A stretch of 64,000 nucleotides of DNA. It comes from Mangrovimonas xylaniphaga. Lineage in GTDB: Bacteria; Bacteroidota; Bacteroidia; Flavobacteriales; Flavobacteriaceae. The stretch is taken from the NCBI RefSeq assembly GCF_001280435.1, contig NZ_LBIP01000013.1:1054001-1118000 (forward strand), read 5' to 3'. Each line of letters begins with the position of its first letter. Within the stretch, counting starts at the first letter, position 1. A program made the translations under genes and the position numbers. Of the stretch, positions 9,808 through 18,944 are shown in pieces. The notes below the pieces were generated by a model. It did no database searches and was not told where the DNA came from. It was given only the letters and a program-made list of their open reading frames with translations.

Positions 9808-11355
9808 ATGAAAACACTTGCCAAATTAGCAATACTAACCACTATCTTTTGGACCCTGTTCAATTGTTCAAGCGATAGCGACTCCGATGGAGATGGAGAC
9901 ATCCTTCCAAAGGTGAGTATTGCCGCTACAAACAGCACCGCAGAGGAACCAGGCACCAACAGTTCTTTCAAACTAACGCTTACAGGAGCCTCCAGTTCCG
10001 CCACCACGGTAACGTTAAACATCAACGGAAGTGCCACCAATGGAGAAGATTATCAAGCCATTTCCAACACGGCAACCATTCCTGCAAACACTACAAGTTT
10101 CACAATTCCTTTAACCATTATCGACGATCTCGAAACCGAAGGAGATGAAACCGTAGAAATTGAAATTATAGAGGTGAGCAGCAATGCAATTATTGGCAAC
10201 CCAAATTCGGCTGCGATCACCATTTCGGAAATTCCAGAAGACTTTATTTTACAGGCAGAGAACACCCCAAATTACATGGTCAACCCAAATGCCACGGCCG
10301 AAACTGTAGCCTTGTTCTACAACCTAAAGACATTATCCAGAACCAAATTCATCGTTGGACAACAAGACGCTTTCAGCAGTTTTTACAATAACAATTCTGG
10401 GGATTCGGATATCAAGAAAACTACAGGAAGTGACCCCGGTTTAATTGGACTGGATTTTATGTTTATTACAGACGACCAAAACGATGGTTCCTCTGGAAAT
10501 TGGTTCTACCAACAGGAACAACAAATAACTTCCCACGCCATTGAAGCTTACAACAAAGGCATGGTTGTCGGGTTTACATGGCACCTAAGAGAGCCTTATG
10601 AAGGCGAACATTTCTACACTAGTGAAATGACCGAATTCCAAAAAAACAACGCCTTTAAAAGCATCCTTCCCGGAGGCGCCAACCATGACTACTACAAGGA
10701 AAAACTCAACAAAGTAGGAGAAGTGGCCAATAATATGATTGGTTCAGACGGAAAGAAAGTCCCATTTATCTTTAGGCCTTTCCACGAATTTGACGGCAAT
10801 TGGTTTTGGTGGGGAGAAGCCTATTGCACGGCCCAAGAGTTTAAAACGGCATGGCAGTTTACCGTCACTTACCTTAAGGACACTTTAAGCGTGGACAACA
10901 TTTTATTTGCCTTTGCCCCAGATAATCAATTTAATTCTTCCGTAGAATATTTGTCTAGATATCCTGGCGATGCTTATGTTGACATCTTAGGAATGGACAA
11001 CTATGGCGATTTCAACAATCAGGGGCAAAGTGGTGTGACCGCTGCCAACAACAAGCTTAAAATCGTTTCGGATTTGGCTAAGGAGAAAGTAAAAATTGCC
11101 GCCCTTACGGAAACCGGCTATTTTGTGACCCCTGGAGAAAACAATCCAATTTCCAACTTCTATTCTACAAATCTATACAACGCCATTTCCGAAAACAACA
11201 ACCATGTTGCCTACATGATGTTTTGGAGCAATAGCGAAAATACGTATTGCACCCCTGCGCCTGGACAATCGGATGTGACGGATTTTATAGAATTTACAGA
11301 CAAACCAAAATCTACGCTGGAAAATGAACTTCCAGACATGTATTCATTACCATAA
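9808..11355 (+). CDS. GH26 beta-mannanase lipoprotein with N-terminal Calx-beta-like domain
   Basis: A 515-residue lipoprotein. The signal ends at Cys20 (FNC) and is followed by an acidic run SSDSDSDGDGD that resembles the export signal putting Bacteroidota lipoproteins on the cell surface. Residues about 34-142 form a Calx-beta-like sandwich (SATNGEDYQ, TIIDDLETEGDETVEIEI), and about 150-510 a GH26 catalytic domain with acid/base Glu327 (FRPFHEFDG) and nucleophile Glu435 (ALTETG). It differs clearly from the first GH26 in the operon, so the two probably divide work: surface endo-cleavage here, mannobiose release there. It starts 4 nt after the epimerase gene. Confidence 0.9.
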   Translation: MKTLAKLAILTTIFWTLFNCSSDSDSDGDGDILPKVSIAATNSTAEEPGTNSSFKLTLTGASSSATTVTLNINGSATNGEDYQAISNTATIPANTTSFTIPLTIIDDLETEGDETVEIEIIEVSSNAIIGNPNSAAITISEIPEDFILQAENTPNYMVNPNATAETVALFYNLKTLSRTKFIVGQQDAFSSFYNNNSGDSDIKKTTGSDPGLIGLDFMFITDDQNDGSSGNWFYQQEQQITSHAIEAYNKGMVVGFTWHLREPYEGEHFYTSEMTEFQKNNAFKSILPGGANHDYYKEKLNKVGEVANNMIGSDGKKVPFIFRPFHEFDGNWFWWGEAYCTAQEFKTAWQFTVTYLKDTLSVDNILFAFAPDNQFNSSVEYLSRYPGDAYVDILGMDNYGDFNNQGQSGVTAANNKLKIVSDLAKEKVKIAALTETGYFVTPGENNPISNFYSTNLYNAISENNNHVAYMMFWSNSENTYCTPAPGQSDVTDFIEFTDKPKSTLENELPDMYSLP

Positions 11356-11365
11356 CCATTAAACA

Positions 11366-12709
11366 ATGCGAATTTACCCAACTCTATTACTATCATTACT
11401 CATGGCTTTTTCGTGTAAAGAGAACGCCAAAAAACAAGCCGTTGTAGAAGACAACAATACTACCACTGAAATCACCATCAACGAAGTGTCTTTAATTCAA
11501 GTTAAGGACTCCAAATTTTACAAAGGAGACCAGCCCTACTATTTCGTAGGCGCCAACTATTGGTACGGACCGCTTATTGGCGCCAAAAATGGTGGCGACA
11601 GAGAGCGCCTTATCAAGGAGCTTGACCTCATGAAATCCATAGGAATTGACAACCTGAGAATTTTGGCTGGTGCCGAAGGTGATGGCGGGGATTCAAGAGT
11701 GCACCCCGCCCTGCAGCCTGAACAAGGTGTTTACAACGAAGATTTGTTGGATGGCCTTGATTTCCTTATGGCCGAAATGCGCAAGCGTAACATGTATGCC
11801 ATTTTGTATTTGAACAATAACTGGATTTGGTCCGGAGGGATGTCCGAATACTTGAAATGGAACGGTTATGGCGAAGTTCCTAACCCATTTTTAGAACAAT
11901 ATACTTGGGACCAATATATGAACTACACCAAGCAGTTCCACAGTTGCAAACCATGTAAAGAAGCTTTTTACAAGCATGTGAAGTTCATCATGGGAAGAAC
12001 CAACGCCTACACCGGTTTGAAATACACCGAAGATAATACCATTATGTCCTGGCAGGTTGCCAACGAACCTCGTGTATTGATGACTCCAGATCATGAAACA
12101 GCTTTTTCTGGTTGGCTTAAAGAAACTGTTGATCTTATGGAATCTTTAGATTCTGTACACCTCATCTCAACTGGGGCTGAAGGAAAAGCAAGTTACCTGC
12201 AAGATCTTGCGATGTATGAGAGATTACACGACAATCCTAATATCGATTACCTGACCATGCACATGTGGCCCAAAAACTGGGGATGGTATGATATTGACAA
12301 CGAAAAAGTAACCACCCAAGAATCCATTGAAAAAGCCAATACCTATATGGATGAACATATTGCTATTGCCAAAAAACAGCAAAAACCAATCGTGATGTCG
12401 GAGTTTGGATTTCCTAGAGAAAAGGAAAGTCTCTCTCTAGACGCCTCCATCGAAAATAGAAACACCTTCTATAATGCCATTTTCAATAGAATTGCGGACA
12501 GTAAAGCAAAGCAAGGTGTATTAGCAGGATTGAATTTTTGGGGCTTTGCAGGCTACGCCAAAACCAATCCTTCAAATGGAAAATGGCAACATGGCGACGA
12601 CTTTAGTGCCGACCCTCCACAAGAACCGCAAGGTTTGAATTCGGTGTTTGCTTCAGACACCTCCACCTTGGAATTGATAAAAAAAGCTAATGACAGTCTA
12701 CTTAAATAG
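11366..12709 (+). CDS. GH5 endo-beta-1,4-mannanase lipoprotein (GH5_7 type)
   Basis: A 447-residue lipoprotein (signal to Cys17, AFSC, then KEN). The GH5 fold spans about 42-440, with acid/base Glu234 in SWQVANEPR and nucleophile Glu346 in IVMSEFGFP. The Trp-rich N-terminal part (GANYWYG) and NEPR form are typical of GH5_7 mannanases. It starts 11 nt after the second GH26 gene and closes the operon, with an intrinsic terminator directly behind. With the surface GH26 it should start attack on the polymer. Specificity for mannan over glucomannan cannot be read from the sequence. Confidence 0.88.
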   Translation: MRIYPTLLLSLLMAFSCKENAKKQAVVEDNNTTTEITINEVSLIQVKDSKFYKGDQPYYFVGANYWYGPLIGAKNGGDRERLIKELDLMKSIGIDNLRILAGAEGDGGDSRVHPALQPEQGVYNEDLLDGLDFLMAEMRKRNMYAILYLNNNWIWSGGMSEYLKWNGYGEVPNPFLEQYTWDQYMNYTKQFHSCKPCKEAFYKHVKFIMGRTNAYTGLKYTEDNTIMSWQVANEPRVLMTPDHETAFSGWLKETVDLMESLDSVHLISTGAEGKASYLQDLAMYERLHDNPNIDYLTMHMWPKNWGWYDIDNEKVTTQESIEKANTYMDEHIAIAKKQQKPIVMSEFGFPREKESLSLDASIENRNTFYNAIFNRIADSKAKQGVLAGLNFWGFAGYAKTNPSNGKWQHGDDFSADPPQEPQGLNSVFASDTSTLELIKKANDSLLK

Positions 12710-12712
12710 ATA

Positions 12713-12746
12713 AAAAAATCCCCGAACTATGTTCGGGGATTTTTTT
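12713..12746. terminator. bidirectional intrinsic terminator between convergent mannan operons
   Basis: The stem CCCCGAAC (12720-12727) pairs with GTTCGGGG (12731-12738) across a TAT loop, flanked by an A-run before and a T-run after. It can stop transcripts from both the GH5 operon (plus) and the esterase operon (minus), whose stop codon lies at its right edge. Confidence 0.9.
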
Positions 12747-14122
12747 TATTCTGTAGTAAAACAAGAAGCTGGCAACTGGGCACCGTTAAACAAATTGGAT
12801 TGATAGGAATTGTTCCAAGCAAACCTCACATATTTTGGCGTTTTAACTTCCTTCGATTTTAATTCCACGCTTCCATTCACCAACTTTACATTTGCCTTAT
12901 AAAACACTTTATCTTCTCCTGCAATTTCAAATAAAGATTCCGAGGATGATAGATAGAGACCATCATTATTTTTGAAAGTCAAAACAGCCCTTTTTCCATC
13001 AAAATCTACACTTTCGAACAAAGGTACTTCTGCATCTTCATCAATTACATTATAATGCTTGTTTAAAGCTAAATTGGCCAACCTCAACCCAACAGACTTC
13101 TTATCTTTAGGATGAATATCATCTACTGTAGACACATCATCAATGACCACCATTCCGGTATTAGTAACACGGTCCAAAACCTTACGTTGAGCATTTCTAA
13201 TTTTAACTGCTGAATAGATATCCTCCCCATAGTTATAAGGCGCTATTTGCACATAGTAAAATGGAAATTCGTCATTCCACAATTTTCTCCAAGATTGAAT
13301 CATCGCTTCTAGAGACGCATCATAGGTATCCGCCCCAACGTTGGCTTCTCCTTGATACCAAAGAGCACCCGCCAATTGATAGCCTACCAAAGGCTGTATC
13401 ATAGCATTAAAGATCCGTGCAGGCTCCACTGGTCCATAAGGCACAGGTGTTAATTTTTGAGCCGCATCGTTTAAAACAGGATTTTCAAGTATAGTTTCTT
13501 CGTGAGTCCACGCTTCAATAGGCGTCCCTCCCCATGCGGACACCACCAAACCAACAGGAGTATCTAGTATTTTACTTTGGAGCTGTTGCGCAAAGAAATA
13601 GGCCACGGCACTGTTGTTTTTCATAATCTCTGACGTGCACACCTCCCATTTACCAGGCAGGTTATTTTGAGGATAGATGGACGTTGTTTTGGTCACCCTA
13701 AAAAAACGTATGTTAGGCACATTGGCCTTTGCAACCTCATCGTCATTTTTAATGCCCCAAGCTGGAGACATTTCCATATTGGATTGCCCAGAACACAACC
13801 AAACTTCTCCAATCAAGACATCTTTAATTTCAATGGTATTATATCCTGAAATGGTAATGAAATACCCTTCTCCGGCTTTAGGTGTTTGAATATTCATTTC
13901 CCATTGCGCCTGCACATTGGCTTTTACCTTATAGATTTCAGAAGTCCACGATGGCCGGATCACCACTTCTTCATCTGGCGCTGCCCAACCCCAAAATTTC
14001 ACATTGCTATTTTGCTGTAAGACCATATGATCTGAAAATATGGCCGGCAAACTGATATTTGCCCAAATTCCCTGAACAATCAAAAAACTTGCAATAAAAA
14101 ATAGGTTACGCATTTGTATCAT
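12746..14122 (-). CDS. SASA-family (sialate O-acetylesterase-like) carbohydrate esterase
   Basis: A 458-residue exported serine esterase. After a short signal (to about WAN) it has the family opening LPAIFSDHMVLQQ, a jelly-roll part, and the SGNH-like catalytic core with the nucleophile Ser114 in SGQSNMEM and the His in DDIHPKDK near 338. Such enzymes are labelled sialate O-acetylesterases, but in polysaccharide loci they usually strip acetyl groups from plant hemicelluloses. Next to mannanases, acetylated mannan is the likely substrate (inference). The start may instead be the internal MRNLFF at 14113. The gene overlaps the end of the aldo/keto reductase gene by up to 17 bp, so the two are translated together. 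Confidence 0.85.
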   Translation of the reverse strand: MIQMRNLFFIASFLIVQGIWANISLPAIFSDHMVLQQNSNVKFWGWAAPDEEVVIRPSWTSEIYKVKANVQAQWEMNIQTPKAGEGYFITISGYNTIEIKDVLIGEVWLCSGQSNMEMSPAWGIKNDDEVAKANVPNIRFFRVTKTTSIYPQNNLPGKWEVCTSEIMKNNSAVAYFFAQQLQSKILDTPVGLVVSAWGGTPIEAWTHEETILENPVLNDAAQKLTPVPYGPVEPARIFNAMIQPLVGYQLAGALWYQGEANVGADTYDASLEAMIQSWRKLWNDEFPFYYVQIAPYNYGEDIYSAVKIRNAQRKVLDRVTNTGMVVIDDVSTVDDIHPKDKKSVGLRLANLALNKHYNVIDEDAEVPLFESVDFDGKRAVLTFKNNDGLYLSSSESLFEIAGEDKVFYKANVKLVNGSVELKSKEVKTPKYVRFAWNNSYQSNLFNGAQLPASCFTTE

Positions 14123-15104
14123 TTAAAATGGCTTCAATCGCTTCCAATTCGGAAATTGAAAAGGTTTTATTTTCCAAAGCCCCTAAATTATCCAACAACT
14201 GTTTTTCACTGCTGACCCCTACCAAAACAGAAGTCACTCGTTCATCTTTCAACAACCAAGCAACCGCCATTTGTGCCAAACTTTGCCCTCTATCTTCAGC
14301 AATTGCGTTCAGTTTTTGAGCCTTTGATACCTTTTCCGCTGTAACCTGATCCAACTGAAGGAACCCTGTACTTTTGGCTGCCCTGGAATCTTCTGGAATC
14401 CCTTTCAAATATTTAGAAGTCAAGATCCCCTGTTCCAACGGAGAAAAAGGAATACAACCTACTCCTTCATCCTCCAAAACCTCCAACAAACCACCCTCAA
14501 CCCAACGGTCCATCATGTTATATCTTGGTTGATGGATCAAACATGGCGTTCCGAAATCCTTCAATATTTCTACCGCTTTTTTGGTATCCTCAGCACTATA
14601 AGAAGAGATTCCCACATACAAGGCTTTTCCTTGTCGTACGATTAAATCCAAAGCACCCATAGTTTCCTCTAAAGGCGTGTTTGGATCTGGCCTGTGGCTA
14701 TAAAAAATATCCACATACTCCAAGCCCATTCGCTTTAAGCTTTGATCTAAACTAGCCACCAAATACTTTTTGGATCCCCATTCTCCATAAGGCCCAGGCC
14801 ACATTAAATAACCTGCCTTGGTAGAAATAATCATTTCATCTCTATAAGGAGCGAAGCTTTTCTTCATGATTTTCCCAAAGTTCTCCTCGGCAGATCCCGG
14901 AGGTGGCCCATAGTTGTTAGCCAAATCAAAATGGGTAATTCCCTTATCGAAAGCTGTGTGCAAAATTTGCTTTCCATTGTCAAATTGGTCCACATGCCCA
15001 AAATTATGCCACAAACCCAGCGACAATTCAGGCAACAACAAACCACTGTTTCCACATCTTCGATACTGCATGGTATCATATCTTTTTTCGGAAGCCGTAT
15101 ACAT
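14106..15104 (-). CDS. aldo/keto reductase (YghZ / Kv-beta-like)
   Basis: A 332-residue cytoplasmic NADPH-dependent oxidoreductase. Family features are FDLANNYGP with the catalytic Tyr, the STKAGY lysine, and HRPDPNTPLEETMGAL, as in the YghZ/L-glyceraldehyde-3-phosphate reductase branch. The full start MYTASEKRYD is typical of that branch, so I keep it rather than the internal Met at residue 12. It lies between two exported esterases in one operon (6 nt after the CE2-like gene, overlapping the SASA gene). Its role in mannan use is not obvious; reduction of a released aldose or detoxification of a sugar aldehyde are possible. Confidence 0.88.
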   Translation of the reverse strand: MYTASEKRYDTMQYRRCGNSGLLLPELSLGLWHNFGHVDQFDNGKQILHTAFDKGITHFDLANNYGPPPGSAEENFGKIMKKSFAPYRDEMIISTKAGYLMWPGPYGEWGSKKYLVASLDQSLKRMGLEYVDIFYSHRPDPNTPLEETMGALDLIVRQGKALYVGISSYSAEDTKKAVEILKDFGTPCLIHQPRYNMMDRWVEGGLLEVLEDEGVGCIPFSPLEQGILTSKYLKGIPEDSRAAKSTGFLQLDQVTAEKVSKAQKLNAIAEDRGQSLAQMAVAWLLKDERVTSVLVGVSSEKQLLDNLGALENKTFSISELEAIEAILNDTNA

Positions 15105-15110
15105 GATTTT

Positions 15111-16217
15111 TTAGTTTTTATTCAAAATTTCTTGGTAGAATGGCACTAACTGTTTTGCCATAATTTCATTTTCTTCAACACTTGGATGATAATTACAGCC
15201 ATTTACGTACAAAGTATCAAACTGAAAAACAGCGATCTCCTTTTGCATACTATCCCTGAAATAACTTTGTACTTTTTCTAGACAATTGACCAAAATTTCA
15301 TTGTTTTCCCCCTGAATCATCGGACTATTGAGCAATGTAATTTTTGTATTGGGATAATGACCGTAAATCATTTTCACGAAGTTAATGTAATTGTCCGTAA
15401 ACTTTTCTGAATTAAATGGCAAACGCTCTTTCACGCCATCTCCGTTAGACATATCGTTCGTCCCCAAACAAATGCTTACCAAGTCCGGTTGAAACGAAAA
15501 ATCATAGGGTTTTGAAGCATCTCTATTGAGATATAAATTTTCATAGACCTGCGGCATAATAGGCTCTTCTATATTTTCATCATTCCAATTGCGATACATC
15601 CCCATACCAGACACCGAACTCAGCACAAAATAAGCATTCAAAGCTCTTGCTGCCCTTGGCCCATAAGCCAAATAGGCGTTATGTTGATCGATATATTCTC
15701 CTTTATTACAAGGAATGCCACTATTATCGGCTAAAGCCCCGCAGGTAATGGAATCCCCAATAAACTCAATGGATAAGGATGCTTTATTTTCAATAGGAAG
15801 CAATGCTTCGGCTTCAATTCCCTTAAAAATCACTTCGCCACTTGCCGCTTCAGTCGCTTTAAAAATTTCTATGTGATGACTTTCCTGCCCATCCAATTTA
15901 AGTACCAATTTGATTATACTATCGCCTTTAATAGTGTGTCTTTTTTGATACTCCCCATCAATAGTAATCACTACATAATTTCGCGGCTTAAATTGAGACT
16001 TCAAATACACCGTCACCGAATCCCCTTTAACTTTAAAGGCCACTGAAGCCGCCGAACCCACCAAGGCTCTATCACCATTGTCATGCGTAGCAACCCTTCC
16101 CTTATATTCAAATTGAGGATTGGAAGGCATAAATTTCACCTCCTTGTTTTCTTCCTGTTTACAACTCACAAACATGAGCCCTAACAGTCCTAACATATAT
16201 TTTAGTTTCATGGACAA
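15111..16217 (-). CDS. CE2-like SGNH acetylesterase lipoprotein
   Basis: A 368-residue lipoprotein (signal to Cys19, FVSC, then KQEENKE). Residues about 30-140 form a beta-sandwich as in carbohydrate esterase family 2, and about 148-365 an SGNH hydrolase with Ser156 in FIGDSITCG, the GTND block at 252-255 and the C-terminal NYHPS holding the catalytic His. CE2 enzymes remove acetyl groups from xylan or mannan. As first gene of the minus-strand operon it pairs with the SASA esterase; two unrelated esterases suggest that acetylation at different positions is removed. Substrate is inferred from context. Confidence 0.86.
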   Translation of the reverse strand: MSMKLKYMLGLLGLMFVSCKQEENKEVKFMPSNPQFEYKGRVATHDNGDRALVGSAASVAFKVKGDSVTVYLKSQFKPRNYVVITIDGEYQKRHTIKGDSIIKLVLKLDGQESHHIEIFKATEAASGEVIFKGIEAEALLPIENKASLSIEFIGDSITCGALADNSGIPCNKGEYIDQHNAYLAYGPRAARALNAYFVLSSVSGMGMYRNWNDENIEEPIMPQVYENLYLNRDASKPYDFSFQPDLVSICLGTNDMSNGDGVKERLPFNSEKFTDNYINFVKMIYGHYPNTKITLLNSPMIQGENNEILVNCLEKVQSYFRDSMQKEIAVFQFDTLYVNGCNYHPSVEENEIMAKQLVPFYQEILNKN

Positions 16218-16385
16218 ATTTTAGGTTATAAAACTATAAAAAAGCGCAAAGCTTTCCTTCCTCTAAATCTTCAAAAACCTAAAATATTGATAACCTTCCA
16301 AATCATTACATAACATTTTACAAATACGCAAATACCTAGTATTCAATATATTTACTATCTTTAGAACACTTTTAATCCATCAGTT

Positions 16386-16979
16386 ATGAAAAAAATTACT
16401 CTTACAAGCAACATTTTAAGTCTTGCTTTTGGACTTTGCCTCTGTTTCATTTCTTTTAATGTTTCAGCCCAAACATTCACACTAAACAATTCTTCTTCCA
16501 AATTAACAGTGGAAGGAACTTCTAGCCTACATGATTGGGAAGAAGTTGCAGAAAAGCAAAAAGGCAGTATTGTGATTGACAATTCAGGCTCGGAACCTTC
16601 CATTAGTTCCCTTTCTGTTGAAATTGAAGCCGAAAGTTTAAAAAGCGGTAAGTCTGCAATGGACAAAAACACCTATACCGCTTTAAAGACCAAATCCAAC
16701 AAAAACATCAGCTTTAAGCTTACCAAAGTGAAAAGTATTTCCAAGGTAAGCGATGGCAAATTTAAGGTGAGCACTACGGGAGATTTAAGTATTGCCGGAG
16801 TGACCAATTCTACGGATTTGGATTTCACCATGGAAATAAGTGGCAGCACCGTAAAACTTAATGGTGCCAAATCCTTTAAAATGTCCACTTTTAAGATTGA
16901 TCCTCCTACAGCGGTTTTTGGCACCGTTAAAACGGGGGACGAAGTGACTATTAAGTTCACTTCGGTCTTAAGCCAATAA
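16386..16979 (+). CDS. YceI-family periplasmic protein
   Basis: A 197-residue exported protein (signal to about SAQ, residue 29). The YceI lipocalin-like barrel follows, recognisable by KLTVEGTSSLHDWEE at the start, LKTKSNKNISFKL in the middle and GDEVTIKFTSVLS at the end. YceI proteins bind isoprenoid-type lipids in the periplasm; the physiological role in flavobacteria is open. It leads a three-gene run with a porin-like gene (40-nt gap) and a second YceI gene (44-nt gap). Nothing ties it to the carbohydrate loci on either side. Confidence 0.9.
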   Translation: MKKITLTSNILSLAFGLCLCFISFNVSAQTFTLNNSSSKLTVEGTSSLHDWEEVAEKQKGSIVIDNSGSEPSISSLSVEIEAESLKSGKSAMDKNTYTALKTKSNKNISFKLTKVKSISKVSDGKFKVSTTGDLSIAGVTNSTDLDFTMEISGSTVKLNGAKSFKMSTFKIDPPTAVFGTVKTGDEVTIKFTSVLSQ

Positions 16980-17019
16980 TCCATCATCCAACCATTTTTC
17001 AACACTAATTTATCACATC

Positions 17020-18312
17020 ATGAAAGCAACAATCAAATGCTTATTACTAAGCACATTATTTTTTGGATGCATAATGAGTTATGCCCAAAACCGACATCTG
17101 GACAACTTTAGGTATCCAGACCAAACAGGGGTCAACGTATTTGAAGACCCTAAGGACAGCATTTTAACTTTTGACGGTATCAAAGTTAGAGTTGGAGGCT
17201 CATTTGCTTTGCAATTCCAAGCTTTGGACCATGAAAATTCAGGAGCAGCGGAATTGGAATCCATAGGTTACAACTTCAATTTAGCAACGGCCAACCTCGA
17301 TTTGGACGTAGCTTTAGCACCTGGAGTTAGAATGCACTTAAGAACCTATTTATCCTCTCGCCACCACCCAGAACCTTACGTAAAAGGTGGATACTTCCAA
17401 ATTGACAATTTAAGTTTTCTAAGTGACGGCCTTATGGACGGCTTTATGAAATATACCACCATTAGAATTGGGCATATGGAAAACAACTATGGGGATGCGC
17501 ACTTTAGAAGAACAGACAACGCCCAAGCCATCTATAACCCTTTTGTAGGAAACTTAATCATGGATTCCTTTACTACAGAAGTAGGAGCCGAAGTGTACCA
17601 CCAAAGAAATGGTTTTATAGGAATGCTAGGTGTTGCCAACGGAAAGTTAAACCAATCTGTAGTTGAAGGCTCCAACGGCAAAACTGGCGGTATTTCCTTT
17701 TTGGCCAAATTGGGATATGACAACCAAATCACAGATCGTATCAGGCTTAGATTAACAGGATCGTTGTACAACACAGGATACGTACCAAGTCTGTATCTAT
17801 ATTCCGCAGACCGTGCTGGATCTAGATACTATAGTGTTTTGGAAGCCCCTGGTTCCAGCGCTTTTAGATCAGGACGTTTTTCTCCAAATTTTAAAAACAG
17901 TATTACCGCGCTTATGTTCAATCCTTTTGTTAAATTTGGGGGACTGGAATTGTTCGGAACTATTGAATATACTTCCGGATCTACCAATGCCAGCTCAAGT
18001 ATTGTGGATGATGTTGTTGTAATTACTCCTAAGAAGGATGGGAAAGCTCAACAATACGCTGCCGAGTTAATTTATCGTTTTGGTCACAGAGAAAATTTCT
18101 ATCTTGGCGGTCGGTATAACGTCGTAAATTCAGAATACGATGATACCGCTGACATTACCGTTGAAAGATTTCAGGCTGCCGCAGGTTGGTTTATGACCAA
18201 AAATATTTTAACAAAACTGGAATATGTGACCCAAAACTATGACGGGGCCACTGGAAGACTTGAAGACGGTAAATTTGACGGCCTTATGGTAGAGGCCGTT
18301 ATAAGTTTCTAA
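17020..18312 (+). CDS. outer-membrane beta-barrel porin-like protein
   Basis: A 430-residue protein with a signal peptide (to about SYAQ, residue 23) and alternating hydrophobic strands ending in VEAVISF, the aromatic C-terminus of outer-membrane barrels. Stretches such as GSFALQFQALDHEN and MRLHLRT-like strands resemble phosphate-selective-porin/OprP-like families of Bacteroidota, but I cannot assign a substrate. It is sandwiched between two YceI genes in one transcription unit, so the three probably act together at the envelope. Confidence 0.75.
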   Translation: MKATIKCLLLSTLFFGCIMSYAQNRHLDNFRYPDQTGVNVFEDPKDSILTFDGIKVRVGGSFALQFQALDHENSGAAELESIGYNFNLATANLDLDVALAPGVRMHLRTYLSSRHHPEPYVKGGYFQIDNLSFLSDGLMDGFMKYTTIRIGHMENNYGDAHFRRTDNAQAIYNPFVGNLIMDSFTTEVGAEVYHQRNGFIGMLGVANGKLNQSVVEGSNGKTGGISFLAKLGYDNQITDRIRLRLTGSLYNTGYVPSLYLYSADRAGSRYYSVLEAPGSSAFRSGRFSPNFKNSITALMFNPFVKFGGLELFGTIEYTSGSTNASSSIVDDVVVITPKKDGKAQQYAAELIYRFGHRENFYLGGRYNVVNSEYDDTADITVERFQAAAGWFMTKNILTKLEYVTQNYDGATGRLEDGKFDGLMVEAVISF

Positions 18313-18356
18313 AGCAGAAACACCCTTAAGTCTATAATTTAAAGTGAATTCTATTA

Positions 18357-18944
18357 ATGAAAAAGTTTGTAATACCTACGCTAGTTTTTTTGTGCATGCT
18401 GCTAACTGTATCTTCCACAACCGGAACATACAAGATCAATGTAAAAATACATCCAGACAGCCAGCTGACTATCGTAGGTAACACAAACATTAATAAATTT
18501 AATTGCGGGTTCGATTCCAAAACCTTGGAAGAACCTATTCCTGTTGAATTTCGAAGAAAAGGAGACAACATTTACTTCAAAAAGGCAAAGCTAAAATTGA
18601 ACACCTATCTTTTTGATTGCGGGAAAAAACTTATCAATAAAGATTTTCAGGATTTAATTAAAGCAGAAACTTATCCAGACATTTATCTTATCTTAAAAGA
18701 AGTCATTCCTTCTACAACTGACAAAAACTTGGTAAACGCCAAAGTAGATTTTAAAATCGCAGGCAAAACAAAGGAATATACCGTTCCCGTTACCTATGAC
18801 GGAAAAGACGACTTATCAATTTCAGGAAAATTGCAATTGAATATTCGTGATTTTGATTTGGAAAACCCAAAAAAACTTATGGGATTGATTAAAGTTGATG
18901 ATGTTATCACCATCAATTTCAATTTACACATCGACACTATTTAA
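18357..18944 (+). CDS. YceI-like exported protein (divergent paralogue)
   Basis: A 195-residue protein with a signal peptide (to about TVSST) and a YceI-like fold: IHPDSQLTIVGNTNINKF near the start and VDDVITINFNLHIDT at the end. It is only distantly similar to the other YceI protein upstream and carries two Cys (FNCGF, FDCGK) that the first lacks and that could form a disulfide in the periplasm. Its 3' end overlaps the convergent GlcNAc-kinase-like gene by 8 bp, so the two operons have no terminator between them that I can see. Confidence 0.8.
   Translation: MKKFVIPTLVFLCMLLTVSSTTGTYKINVKIHPDSQLTIVGNTNINKFNCGFDSKTLEEPIPVEFRRKGDNIYFKKAKLKLNTYLFDCGKKLINKDFQDLIKAETYPDIYLILKEVIPSTTDKNLVNAKVDFKIAGKTKEYTVPVTYDGKDDLSISGKLQLNIRDFDLENPKKLMGLIKVDDVITINFNLHIDTI

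Noticed and set aside
18937-18944. Overlap of YceI-like and GlcNAc-kinase-like 3' ends as a sign of a broken gene
   Set aside because: Both proteins are of normal length with intact ends; short convergent overlaps are common.
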